Positions 1 through 7,670 of a DNA stretch of 37,958 nt are shown here, piece by piece (positions within the stretch are counted from its first letter, which is position 1; the number at the start of each line of letters is the position of its first letter). The notes beneath the pieces were generated by a model that ran no database searches, was not told where the DNA came from, and saw only the letters and a list, made by a program, of their open reading frames with translations. The position numbers were made by a program, and so were the translations under genes. Source of the DNA: a virus; the IMG/VR virus record IMGVR_UViG_3300042938_000269, positions 1 to 37,958 of that record. One strand, 5' to 3'.

Positions 1-103
1 CGTCGTACTGACGATTGACGTTGCGACTGATCACCAAGTTGTTCTCGAGGATTTCGAGGGATTTACGGGTGATCATGTCAATGGTTAGAATGCTATTTGC
101 CAT
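1..103 (-). CDS. Major capsid protein, N-terminal fragment (contig-end duplicate)
   Basis: This is the first 34 codons of the coat protein whose full copy lies at 37,934-36,726. The start ATG is at 103 on the minus strand, preceded by an AGGAA ribosome site about five bases upstream. The fragment runs off the left end of the contig. It exists only because the contig ends overlap; on the circular map the coat gene directly follows the scaffold gene. It should not be counted as a second gene. Confidence 0.95.
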   Translation of the reverse strand, partial: MANSILTIDMITRKSLEILENNLVISRNVNRQYD

Positions 104-127
104 GATAATTCCTAAAATAAGTTAGCG
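1..127. repeat. Left copy of exact 127-bp terminal direct repeat
   Basis: Bases 1-127 are identical to bases 37,832-37,958. The repeat cuts through the coat-protein start rather than lying between genes. Its length equals a k-mer size widely used as the maximum by short-read assemblers, so it is most simply a circular-assembly overlap rather than a biological terminal repeat. Confidence 0.95.
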
Positions 128-877
128 GAGGGTACGCGCTTCGTGCTTCTTTATCTGTCGCAATCTTTCTGCCTCAATCCACTCGGAAGTAGACATTGAC
201 TTGATAGAGCGTGGATCAGTCGTATCGTAAGCCGGTGAACCGGATGAACGTGCTGAAACAGGTGAAATAGGCGCTGGTGCGTTGGACGTCTTTTTGACCG
301 GTGGGTTTGCGGCTAACTGAGCCTCAATCTTCCCGATCTCTTTGGCTTGCATGATAGGCGAAAGACGTGAAATCCGTTCCGCTTCTCGGGGGTTTGCACC
401 TAAGTGGTAAGCCACTTCGGGGCCGTTGTCCGAGGCCTGAATGGATTGGGCCATCACGGTAGTAATTGGCAGATTCGGGTTGTATGCGACTTGTTCAAAG
501 TCCTCATACTTGGCGCGAACTTCCTCTTCTTTGTCGTGATAGGTTTCAAGTATTTCAGCTTGTTGCTTGCGCTGCTCTCGCTCGGCAATCTTTTGCTCCG
601 CACGTTGATCAGCCAAGGCTTCGACATAATCTTCGTTGTTAGCAAACTGCTCGGGCGTGACCGGTGCTTGAGGCGCAACAGGTTGAACCGCTCTTTCCCT
701 TTCCCACTTTCGCTGCTCGCGTGCAAGCCGCTTGCCGATGGCTGCGTCTAATTCCTCTTGTGAGAAGGTCTTAGGTGCTGCTTCGGGTACTTCCGGCGCA
801 GATACTTCAACTACCGGTTCTGCCGTAACTTCCGGTGTCGGCGCGGGCACTTCCGCTTGGCTTACTTCGTCTGACAT
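122..877 (-). CDS. Scaffolding protein
   Basis: 251 residues. Scaffolds direct procapsid assembly and leave before or during DNA packaging. The product starts with a Pro/Glu/Val-rich disordered stretch (residues 1-37), followed by FSQEELDAAIGKRLARE and a charged helix (about 38-62), a pattern typical of podovirus scaffolds. A long Glu/Gln/Lys-rich coiled segment fills the middle, and a basic C-terminal helix (IKKHEARTLR) recalls the coat-binding end of P22 gp8. On the circular map it lies 18 bases upstream of the coat gene, the usual scaffold-coat order. Its start has GGAG eight bases upstream, and a good promoter lies at 920-948. Identification rests on position and composition, since scaffolds diverge strongly. 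Confidence 0.8.
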   Translation of the reverse strand: MSDEVSQAEVPAPTPEVTAEPVVEVSAPEVPEAAPKTFSQEELDAAIGKRLAREQRKWERERAVQPVAPQAPVTPEQFANNEDYVEALADQRAEQKIAEREQRKQQAEILETYHDKEEEVRAKYEDFEQVAYNPNLPITTVMAQSIQASDNGPEVAYHLGANPREAERISRLSPIMQAKEIGKIEAQLAANPPVKKTSNAPAPISPVSARSSGSPAYDTTDPRSIKSMSTSEWIEAERLRQIKKHEARTLR

Positions 878-895
878 TTGTAACTCCGAGGAGTC

Positions 896-912
896 CTGGT
901 GGATCGCACCAG
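896..912 (-). promoter_or_regulatory. Hairpin in scaffold mRNA leader
   Basis: A perfect 6-bp stem, CTGGTG and CACCAG, encloses a 5-base loop. It lies between the predicted promoter (920-948) and the scaffold start (877), very close to the expected 5' end of that transcript. There is no T-tract, so it is not an intrinsic terminator. A 5'-end stabilising hairpin, as on some strongly expressed phage mRNAs, is an inference. Confidence 0.45.
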
Positions 913-919
913 TACGATT

Positions 920-948
920 AGTATATTACTTAGGTACTTAGCTTGCAA
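920..948 (-). promoter_or_regulatory. Predicted sigma70-type promoter for scaffold-coat
   Basis: On the minus strand, TTGCAA (943-948) and TATACT (920-925) are separated by exactly 17 bases. Both hexamers are close to the TTGACA/TATAAT consensus. It lies in the 76-base gap between the glycine-rich adhesin gene and the scaffold gene. Initiation here would boost transcription of scaffold and coat, the most abundant products, within the late block. Confidence 0.6.
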
Positions 949-953
949 CATAA

Positions 954-2507
954 TTACGCGGTATACGTTCCTGACGCGTTAAAAGTCAATATTGTGTTTG
1001 AGCCGTTAGTGGTAACGGTTGGTGAGCCTGTGGTTGTGCCGGTGTATCTAGCAGTTGGGATGGACAGAATGACTACTCCTGAACCGCCGTTTCCTACCAC
1101 GGTGCTTGCAGCCCCACCACCACCGCCAGTATTTGCGGTTCCTGAAACGGCATAAGCACCTCCGCCGCCTGTACCACCAGTTCCGGTATTAAACCCTCCA
1201 CCGCCACCAGCATACGTTACTGCGGAACCTGTAATAGAATTTGATAACCCATTTCCGCCGTTAAGGTTAGCACCTACCGCACCTGCGCCGCCACCACCAC
1301 CGCCGCTTGTAAGGGCAACAGAATTACCGCCTGCATTACCTTGACCGCTTGTTCCACTACCACCAAATGCAGCAGCCCCTCCCGCAGCACCGCCGCCAGA
1401 CCCGCCAGCAACGCCTGTACTTCCCGCATTCCCTGAACCGCCGCCGCCGCCGCCAATTGATGTAGCAACAGTTGAAATAACGGAATTGCTGCCATTAGTT
1501 CCTACCGCTGTACCAACTAACGATCCAGCACCCCCCGCACCAATTGTGATTGTGTATGTTGTTCCTGTAGCTAAACTTGCTGTAGAAGTAAGCAATCCCC
1601 CTGCACCCCCACCGCCGCCATAGAAAGCACCCCCACCACCACCACCCGCAACAACAAGGTATGAAATGCCGTAGCCTGGCACTAAAGAGCCCGACGAAGT
1701 GAACGTATGGATAGTGTTTCCGCTTGCGGTGGTAACTGTACCTCCAGCAAATACTTGTGCGCCAGCGTAAGAAATAATGACTACGCCTGAGCCGCCTGAT
1801 GCACCTACGCCTGCCCCTGCACCACCACCACCACCGCCACCGCCAGTATTTGCCGTACCCGCAGTTCCGTTACCTACTACAGAGCCGCCAGCGCCGCCGC
1901 CGCCTGAACCGCCTGCACCGCCAGTTCCGGTAGAAGACGTAGTGTAAGCAAACCCTCCACCTCCACCTGCGTAAGTTGTTGCGGAACCTGTAATAGAAGA
2001 TGAGGAGCCATTACCGCCTACACCGCCTTGACCTATTGTGGTTGACCCATTGCCGCCGACAGCACCCGCGCCTCCCCCACCCCCACCGGTGTATATAGTT
2101 GCGCTATTAAATCCATCGCCGCCAGCGTTTCCTTGACCCGATGTTCCTGCGCCTCCTGCGGTTGAATAAACTTCCCCGTCAGAGCCACCGCCGCCTGAAC
2201 CGCCGGATGCAGCAGCTCCGTTTGAAAAACCACCGCCAAAACCACCACCTATTGAAGTTATAGTGGTTAAACCGGTGCCTGAAATTACTGAGTTATTGCC
2301 ATTTGTGCTTACCGCCCCACCTGATCCTACCGTTACGGTATACGTTGTAGACGGGTTTAAAGAAGCTGTGCTTGTTAATAACCCACCCGCACCGCCGCCG
2401 CCTGCCGCATTCCCCCCACCCCCACCACCACCCGCAACAACAAGATACGTTGCAGTAACCGGCGCGGGGCCAAATATGGCTTGGAAGAGGGTGTGGTACG
2501 CAAACAT
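954..2507 (-). CDS. Glycine-rich tail fibre tip / receptor-binding adhesin
   Basis: 517 residues, dominated by Gly runs separated by short Ser/Thr/Val strands. Two tandem copies of one module are visible, each starting YLVVAGGGGGG and followed by AGGLLTSTASL and TYTVTVGSGG or TYTITIGAGG. Such polyglycine domains (the Gly_rich_2 type, related in style to the gp38 adhesins of S16-like phages) form receptor-contacting tips. The start ATG at 2507 overlaps the stop of the fibre gene upstream (TAATG), so the two are translationally coupled and may form a shaft plus a separate tip. A third copy of the module is fused to the other fibre gene (31,533-33,044). The repetitive DNA makes this locus prone to recombination and assembly errors. 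Confidence 0.75.
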   Translation of the reverse strand: MFAYHTLFQAIFGPAPVTATYLVVAGGGGGGGNAAGGGGAGGLLTSTASLNPSTTYTVTVGSGGAVSTNGNNSVISGTGLTTITSIGGGFGGGFSNGAAASGGSGGGGSDGEVYSTAGGAGTSGQGNAGGDGFNSATIYTGGGGGGAGAVGGNGSTTIGQGGVGGNGSSSSITGSATTYAGGGGGFAYTTSSTGTGGAGGSGGGGAGGSVVGNGTAGTANTGGGGGGGGAGAGVGASGGSGVVIISYAGAQVFAGGTVTTASGNTIHTFTSSGSLVPGYGISYLVVAGGGGGGAFYGGGGGAGGLLTSTASLATGTTYTITIGAGGAGSLVGTAVGTNGSNSVISTVATSIGGGGGGSGNAGSTGVAGGSGGGAAGGAAAFGGSGTSGQGNAGGNSVALTSGGGGGGAGAVGANLNGGNGLSNSITGSAVTYAGGGGGFNTGTGGTGGGGAYAVSGTANTGGGGGAASTVVGNGGSGVVILSIPTARYTGTTTGSPTVTTNGSNTILTFNASGTYTA

Positions 2508-4195
2508 TAGTAGGTATACCCTTGTGATGCGGTACCGTACCAGTTAGTGCCATCTGCAATAAACGCAAGAATATCTAATTTACCAACCGTTGCGGTAATA
2601 GTTGGTGCGCCAATTGAGCCCCACTTGACACCTGTAAAGGTGGCAGTTGTGGCTGTGCCTGATGCAGGTTGCTTGAGCAACAAAGTAAACGATTTGCCTG
2701 CTGTTGCCGTAGGCATCGTGAACGTACAAGCCGTAGCTGACGTCAAGGTAGCCGTCAAAATTGTACCGGCGGTAATTGCCAAAGTAGCTGATGCACCGAC
2801 CGTGCCGCTTGCGGTAATGGTTTCGGTGTAAGCAGCGGTTGTTAACGTGTTTGAAAGAGTAAGTGATGTTGTGCTAACAACGCCTGTGCCTTTTGGCGTA
2901 AGCGTTAAGTTAATATCCGCATCACTACCCTGCGCCGAAAGCGTTGGTGCGCCGCCTGTAGCTGCGCCTGTGAAGTTTAGGTAGTTGACTGCGGAGGCTG
3001 TGTGAGTGATCGCCGCTTGTTGAGCGCCAAAGTTATTTGTGTAAAAAGCAAAACCTTGTGTTCCTTTGGTTGCAAACCCCATTGCAACATTCGCATCACT
3101 TCCTTTGGCAACAAAAACAGGTGCGCCGCCCGTAACTGCACCGTAAAAACTTATAAAATTTACTGAACTTGCAGTAGGGTTAATTTCTAATGCAGAGTTA
3201 ATTGTGACTGGATAAGTGCCTTTAGTGTTAACTAAAAGACCCACATTTGCATCTGCGCCTTGAGTTGTTAGCGCCGCATATTGCCCCGTAACCGCACCCA
3301 CAATCTGAGCATAGTTAACCGCACTCGCCACGCTATTGACTTGCAGCGACTGATTGCCAGACAAGCCGCCAAGGCGGGTATTGCCGCTAGAGTTAAGCGT
3401 AGTAAACGATCCCGCAGCTACCGTGGTTGCACCAATAGAAGTGCCATCGATAGCACCGCCGGTAATGACAACGCTACTAGCTGCTTGAACAGCCATTGTG
3501 CCAAGACCAAGTGCAGTTCTAGCGGCAGAATCAGTTGTGGCACCCGTACCACCATTGGCAACAGCAAGTGTACCGGCAAGAGTAATCGTACCCGCGCCTG
3601 TGACAGGCCCACCGGAAGTGGTTAAGCCTGTTGTGCCGCCTGACACATCAATAGAAGTCACCGTACCCGAACCGGCAATGTTTTGCCAAGTCGGGGCAGA
3701 CGCACCGTTAGAAGTCAACACTTGACCGGACGTGCCAGTTGCGCCGGCTAGCGATAAAGTTGAGTTAATGCGTAAAGTTGTAACCGTGGCTGCTGCTGGG
3801 TTAGACCCACCAATGGTCAAGCCATTAGCTGTGCCACCAGTAATGGTGACCGCATCCGAGCCTTGTACCGACATCGTACCCAAACCGGTAATGTCGGTGT
3901 TAGGGATTGTCGCCGAGGCGGTCATGGCTGATGTGCCGTTGCCCTTAACGTAACCTGTTAAGGTCGTTGCACCCGTACCACCGTAAGCGACCGCAATAGT
4001 TGAGCCATTCCACGCACCAGCAAGCACCGCACCGGTTAACGTAATGTTACGGAATGTCGCATCGTTTGATGCGTCTTTGACCGACAACGTGCCGTTGACA
4101 GCGGGCACGGTGATCGTAAAGTTACCGACTGCGTCAGCAGAAGATAAAGTGGTTGTGCCGCCTAATGTATCGGCATTAAAGATTAAGCGGCTCAT
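2507..4195 (-). CDS. Tail fibre / repetitive beta-structured virion protein
   Basis: 562 residues rich in Thr, Gly, Ala and Ser. It carries fibre-type motifs such as YGGTGATT and NGGTGATT (about residues 70 and 215). Residues ~290-430 hold three imperfect repeats of about 45-55 residues, each starting with ASAVNY or ASSVNF and continuing with GAVTG or GAATGG, a QGADAN/KGSDAN/QGSDAD turn and a TKGT or PKGT end. This pattern fits a trimeric beta-rich shaft. The C terminus (FIADGTNWYGTASQGYTY) resembles the end domain of many phage fibres. It is coupled to the glycine-rich tip gene by a TAATG stop-start overlap. Whether it is a fibre or another surface protein cannot be settled by reading. Confidence 0.65.
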   Translation of the reverse strand: MSRLIFNADTLGGTTTLSSADAVGNFTITVPAVNGTLSVKDASNDATFRNITLTGAVLAGAWNGSTIAVAYGGTGATTLTGYVKGNGTSAMTASATIPNTDITGLGTMSVQGSDAVTITGGTANGLTIGGSNPAAATVTTLRINSTLSLAGATGTSGQVLTSNGASAPTWQNIAGSGTVTSIDVSGGTTGLTTSGGPVTGAGTITLAGTLAVANGGTGATTDSAARTALGLGTMAVQAASSVVITGGAIDGTSIGATTVAAGSFTTLNSSGNTRLGGLSGNQSLQVNSVASAVNYAQIVGAVTGQYAALTTQGADANVGLLVNTKGTYPVTINSALEINPTASSVNFISFYGAVTGGAPVFVAKGSDANVAMGFATKGTQGFAFYTNNFGAQQAAITHTASAVNYLNFTGAATGGAPTLSAQGSDADINLTLTPKGTGVVSTTSLTLSNTLTTAAYTETITASGTVGASATLAITAGTILTATLTSATACTFTMPTATAGKSFTLLLKQPASGTATTATFTGVKWGSIGAPTITATVGKLDILAFIADGTNWYGTASQGYTY

Positions 4196-4204
4196 GGCAA
4201 CCCT

Positions 4205-4471
4205 TTATTCGTAGATGACAGTTGCAGCAACCGTACCGCTAATCACTACGTTTAACCCTTGATTAAAAAAGGCTCCGTCGTATTGACCAAAAGGGTAGAA
4301 GGTAGCCGCAACTGGCGTAAACACACCAACCATTGTGGTATCGGTGCCTGTTTGCACGTCATAAATAGTGATTGTAGGCGTACCGGAGGCAGCGCTTACA
4401 AAGATGCCTTTGAGCTTGCCTTGACCAACTTTGATCTGTTTAGACGCCGTGATGTAGGTGTAATTTGCCAT
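4205..4471 (-). CDS. Small virion-associated protein, unknown role
   Basis: 88 residues, beginning MANYTYITASKQIKVGQGKLKGIFVSAAS. It is rich in beta-branched residues and Gly, with no signal peptide or membrane segment. The composition suggests a small beta-sandwich, as in decoration or fibre-attachment proteins. It lies nine bases upstream of the fibre gene, inside the late block. An AAGG ribosome site precedes the ATG. No function can be assigned from motifs. Confidence 0.6.
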   Translation of the reverse strand: MANYTYITASKQIKVGQGKLKGIFVSAASGTPTITIYDVQTGTDTTMVGVFTPVAATFYPFGQYDGAFFNQGLNVVISGTVAATVIYE

Positions 4472-4479
4472 GATATGCC

Positions 4480-4842
4480 TTACGAAAGGAATTTAAGTCG
4501 GTAAAGCGTGGAAAGATAAAGGGTAATGATTTCGTCAATCAAATTCTGTAAAGCTGAATCTGTTTTGTCGCAGACTTCGTAGCGATATTTTTCAATGTCT
4601 TCAAGTTGATCTTCCAAAAACTCGGTGACATTAGCCGTTTTCTTAGATGATTGCAAAGTAATAGCACCGATCATGCCGTGGCGGCCTTGGTACGCTTCAG
4701 CAAAGTTATCAGCCAAGTCAATGATGTTTTCATAGAATTTTTGCAGCGCTTTGTGTTTGGCGTACGATCGGGTGTTCAAATGAACGCTATGCGTCACGTC
4801 ACGCGCTAGGAAAAACATCCCTACGAAATCGTTGCACTTCAT
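4480..4842 (-). CDS. DUF5856-like helical phage protein
   Basis: 120 residues, predicted mostly helical, with the pattern HSVHLNTRSYAKHKALQKFYENIIDLADNFAEAYQG near the N terminus. The His/Glu spacing (H and E in amphipathic helices) recalls the ferritin-like DUF5856 family found beside structural genes in many tailed phages. The start ATG overlaps the portal stop (ATGA). The biochemical role of the family is not known to me; the assignment is from remembered sequence style. Confidence 0.55.
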   Translation of the reverse strand: MKCNDFVGMFFLARDVTHSVHLNTRSYAKHKALQKFYENIIDLADNFAEAYQGRHGMIGAITLQSSKKTANVTEFLEDQLEDIEKYRYEVCDKTDSALQNLIDEIITLYLSTLYRLKFLS

Positions 4843-7022
4843 TGTGGCTGCTCCATCATTGGGGGCGGTTGCATCATGTCTTGTTCAAGTGGAGGCTGTT
4901 GCATACCTTGATCCATAGGTGGCTGCATCATGTCTTGTTCCATAGGTGGCATCTCAAACTGCTCACGCTGTGGTGCGCCGCTAATCAAGTCACCCGTATC
5001 CAAGGCGGCTGCAACCGTACCCATCACGATGTCTTGAATCTGCTCAAAAGTCATACCCGCTTGAACCGCTGAAATGCGCTTGGTTTCAGCGTCAAACGCC
5101 TTGATTTGCGCTTCATAGTTTTTGCGCTCAATGTCTTGTGCTTCCATAGACTTAGACACGTTTTGCAGCATGGTGTGCATCTGTTCCATCTCTTGCGCCA
5201 TTGCTTGCATCTGCTGCTCGGCGGCTTGCAAGGCTGGGTCTTTGTCACCGTCGTCCATCAACTTAGGATCAATGGTCTTGGCAAAGCGTTTAGCCATCTC
5301 TTGTGCGCCTGGCCAATCCATGTTCTTGATGAACAGATCGCCCGCAACCGACCACAACTGTGGGTTGCCTTGCAGCAATTGACCCATTGACTCCAACGCT
5401 TCTTGGCGTTTGGTCATGTAGCTTGGGCCGGTCGTGACCATCACGTCGTACGTTCCAACGCCAGGGTTGTAAATCTTGTCTATTTCTAACCCGTTTTGGT
5501 CAACTATTTTCTTGACCGGCTCTTGCTGCATAGGGTCGATCTTAGCTGAGTCAGGCTCACCGTCCTCGCCCATAATGCGCGCCACGCGCTGCGTGTCGTA
5601 AATCTTAGGCACTAAGTTAATGATTTGGCGTGTGATGTGCCGAATGGCGCGCGCTAAGTTGTCAACGTAGTGATAAGTGCCGGTGTCAGTCTGACGCTCA
5701 CGCGCCATGATAGCCTTGCCTGAACGCTCGTTAGAGGTCGCACCAAGGCTAGAGTCATATTGCCCTGTTGTTGACTTAATATCGTCGCTAGCGCCCGCTT
5801 TGGCTTGCAGTAAGCCACTTGACGCCATAGGGGGTTGAGCGCGTTGCGGCAAAGGGAGTGTGCCGCCCGCGCCGTCCGTTACATCAGGGTTAACCTCTAG
5901 ATACGGCCAGTTGGTCGTGTTGGCTGTTTTCCATTGCGTTTCGTAACCTTCAAACTGACCACCGTAGCCAATAAACGGTGCTTTGGGCGCCAAAGCCAAC
6001 ATCTCTGCCTCTTGGCTTACCCAATAGTTGTACATCCGCTGTGCGTCTTTGGCATTGCGAACAATGCCCGACACATGAATGCGCCCGTCGATCTCAAATT
6101 CGTTGCCGACCACCCGCACAACTGGAATCCAATCACCTGCCCAATCGTTATGCTCAAGCACTTCAAAACCGTTAATCTTGCAATGTTTGACCTTTTTGAT
6201 GTCAACCAAACGGCTCTTGATCGGCTTCATGCCCATCTGAACCATTTGCTGGTCTTCAGGCGAGCCTTTCATTGCACTAACATTGCCGTAATACAAGTGT
6301 AATACCGCTTTCTCATGCTCGACATAGTAATAATCGGCAATCCGGATGGTGTCTACGCTTAACCACGGTGCGTAGGATTCGTTACCCACGCTTTGGGCTT
6401 GGAGCGAGGACACAGGTTGTGCATCCGGAAACATACGCTCAAAGTCTTCAAGCATTAAGTCTTCGGTCACAAAACACCATTGAGCGTCTGAGCCGCACGG
6501 GTCTTGGATTGTCGGATCCATGTAGACTGAGAATGAGTTGCGAATACGCCCGATCTTGATGTTTTGATCAAACGAATTGGGGCTTTCGTACTCGGTCAGC
6601 AACCGGATATAGCCCTCACCATACGCCACTTGGTTTTCACAAGCGGTGTCATACGCCACATCTGCGTCAGACATATACTCAATGTGACGCACCATGCCGT
6701 TAAAAATCTCAGCCACTTCAATGTCAGCCTTGTCGTCAGCGGGGATTACTTTTCCGCTTGGTCGATTTTGGCGTTGGTCGTTGGTAACTTGGCGAACGTG
6801 CTGGGGAAGCTTGTTGATGGTAAGGCAGGGGCGCGCATTGATGGTCTGACCCTGAACTGAGCCCCGAGTAGCCAAGACGTCGGCTGGCCATTGGAACTGA
6901 TTGTCGGGGCTTGCTGCGTAGAATCGAAGGTCATCAAGTTCATCCTCACGGCTATCAGAATAGGCGGCAATCGCCATTGTCATGCGATGCAATGCGGTTT
7001 CTATGATGTCTTTGTCTTTCAT
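4839..7022 (-). CDS. Portal protein (P22 gp1-like)
   Basis: 727 residues, almost the length of the P22 portal (725). Portal dodecamers form the packaging and ejection channel at one capsid vertex. Family landmarks include RPCLTINKLPQHVRQVTND (about residues 63-81), then the acidic DKADIEVAEIFNG stretch and the YGEGYIRL region. The C-terminal third carries long Gln/Met/Glu helices (about 600-680), as expected for the barrel. The last ~35 residues are unusual: Met/Pro/Gln-rich repeats of the type EQDMMQPPM, occurring about three times. The gene overlaps both neighbours by 4 bases (GroES-like gene upstream, DUF5856-like gene downstream). Confidence 0.93.
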   Translation of the reverse strand: MKDKDIIETALHRMTMAIAAYSDSREDELDDLRFYAASPDNQFQWPADVLATRGSVQGQTINARPCLTINKLPQHVRQVTNDQRQNRPSGKVIPADDKADIEVAEIFNGMVRHIEYMSDADVAYDTACENQVAYGEGYIRLLTEYESPNSFDQNIKIGRIRNSFSVYMDPTIQDPCGSDAQWCFVTEDLMLEDFERMFPDAQPVSSLQAQSVGNESYAPWLSVDTIRIADYYYVEHEKAVLHLYYGNVSAMKGSPEDQQMVQMGMKPIKSRLVDIKKVKHCKINGFEVLEHNDWAGDWIPVVRVVGNEFEIDGRIHVSGIVRNAKDAQRMYNYWVSQEAEMLALAPKAPFIGYGGQFEGYETQWKTANTTNWPYLEVNPDVTDGAGGTLPLPQRAQPPMASSGLLQAKAGASDDIKSTTGQYDSSLGATSNERSGKAIMARERQTDTGTYHYVDNLARAIRHITRQIINLVPKIYDTQRVARIMGEDGEPDSAKIDPMQQEPVKKIVDQNGLEIDKIYNPGVGTYDVMVTTGPSYMTKRQEALESMGQLLQGNPQLWSVAGDLFIKNMDWPGAQEMAKRFAKTIDPKLMDDGDKDPALQAAEQQMQAMAQEMEQMHTMLQNVSKSMEAQDIERKNYEAQIKAFDAETKRISAVQAGMTFEQIQDIVMGTVAAALDTGDLISGAPQREQFEMPPMEQDMMQPPMDQGMQQPPLEQDMMQPPPMMEQPQ

Positions 7023-7264
7023 ACCAATCCGATTACGTCCTTGTCTTTCATCAGGATCAAATCTTCATACTTGCGGTCAATTGTACCGCTGTACATGACA
7101 TGATCACCTACGGCAACCATTAAGGGCCGCTTTGAGTCTTTCTTGCCAGGCCCGACTGCCACGACCACGCCTGTGCGGGTGTCTTCCTCGGGTAAGATTA
7201 GCAACCCGCTTTGCACAAACGGGTCAGGGCGTACCGCAATGTTGTCGTGTAGAGGTTGGATCAT
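7019..7264 (-). CDS. GroES-like co-chaperonin
   Basis: 81 residues matching the Cpn10 fold from start to end: IQPLHDNIAVRPDP at the N terminus, a compact mobile-loop equivalent with the hydrophobic SGLLILP, then TGVVVAVGPGKK, VAVGDHVMYSG and a closing YEDLILMKDKDVIGLV. It is shorter than bacterial GroES (about 97 residues), mainly through a reduced loop and roof. T4 gp31 is the precedent: a phage GroES substitute that helps host GroEL fold the coat protein. Here it sits directly upstream of the portal gene (ATGA overlap), so its likely client is a head protein. Confidence 0.85.
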   Translation of the reverse strand: MIQPLHDNIAVRPDPFVQSGLLILPEEDTRTGVVVAVGPGKKDSKRPLMVAVGDHVMYSGTIDRKYEDLILMKDKDVIGLV

Positions 7265-7413
7265 TTTTTCTTTGCAGTTTTGGCTGATTGTTTAAAATCT
7301 TTGGCAGTCGGGGCGTTTTTTGACCCGACTTTGTTCATCTTCTCGCCCGAACCCTCTTTAATGCGCTCGCGTTTTGCGTGAATATTCGCGTAAAGTCCAG
7401 GTTTACTAGCCAT
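7261..7413 (-). CDS. Small basic phage protein, unknown role
   Basis: 50 residues: a short aromatic start (MASKPGLYANIHAKRERI), then Lys/Ser/Ala-rich sequence ending KTAKKK. I chose ATG 7413 because it overlaps the stop of the upstream gene (TAATG); an in-frame ATG two codons earlier is possible. The APTAKDFKQSAKTAKK type of ending is familiar from small genes near phage portal/terminase genes, but no function is known. The high positive charge suggests binding to nucleic acid or an acidic surface. Confidence 0.6.
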   Translation of the reverse strand: MASKPGLYANIHAKRERIKEGSGEKMNKVGSKNAPTAKDFKQSAKTAKKK

Positions 7414-7670
7414 TAACATTTCCACCTTTTTAAAGATGCCTTTGCACGTTCGCCGTCTTTGGCATGGGCTGCAACCGCACCCATTCTTGCACAAAAGGAC
7501 GCCTTGCGCCCTTTATCTGCTTCGGTCTTAGGATTGGGGGTGGGTGCTTTTAGGTTTGAGCCCGTTTCCGCATTGTACTTGGCTCGACCCTTGGCGGTTA
7601 ACCCCGCACCTTGAGAAGCGGGCAATTTCTCGCCACGCCCCACAGATAAAGATACGGATTTCTTAGCCAT
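7413..7670 (-). CDS. Small basic phage protein (GLTAKGRAKYN motif), unknown role
   Basis: 85 residues, MAKKSVSLSV... with the recognisable core GLTAKGRAKYNAETGSNLKA (about residues 24-43), followed by RKASFCARMGAV. This motif pair recurs in small proteins of many tailed phages, often close to terminase and portal genes. The start at 7670 overlaps the stop of the upstream gene (TAATG), and the 3' end overlaps the next gene the same way. Role unknown. Confidence 0.65.
   Translation of the reverse strand: MAKKSVSLSVGRGEKLPASQGAGLTAKGRAKYNAETGSNLKAPTPNPKTEADKGRKASFCARMGAVAAHAKDGERAKASLKRWKC

Noticed and set aside
1-127. Biological terminal repeat as in T7-like phages
   Set aside because: The repeat interrupts the coat gene start, and its length matches a common assembler k-mer; natural direct terminal repeats lie between genes and are usually longer.
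1274-1495. ORFs in alternative frames of the glycine-rich adhesin gene
   Set aside because: GGN-rich DNA lacks stop codons in other frames, producing Ala/Val/Leu-rich artefacts.
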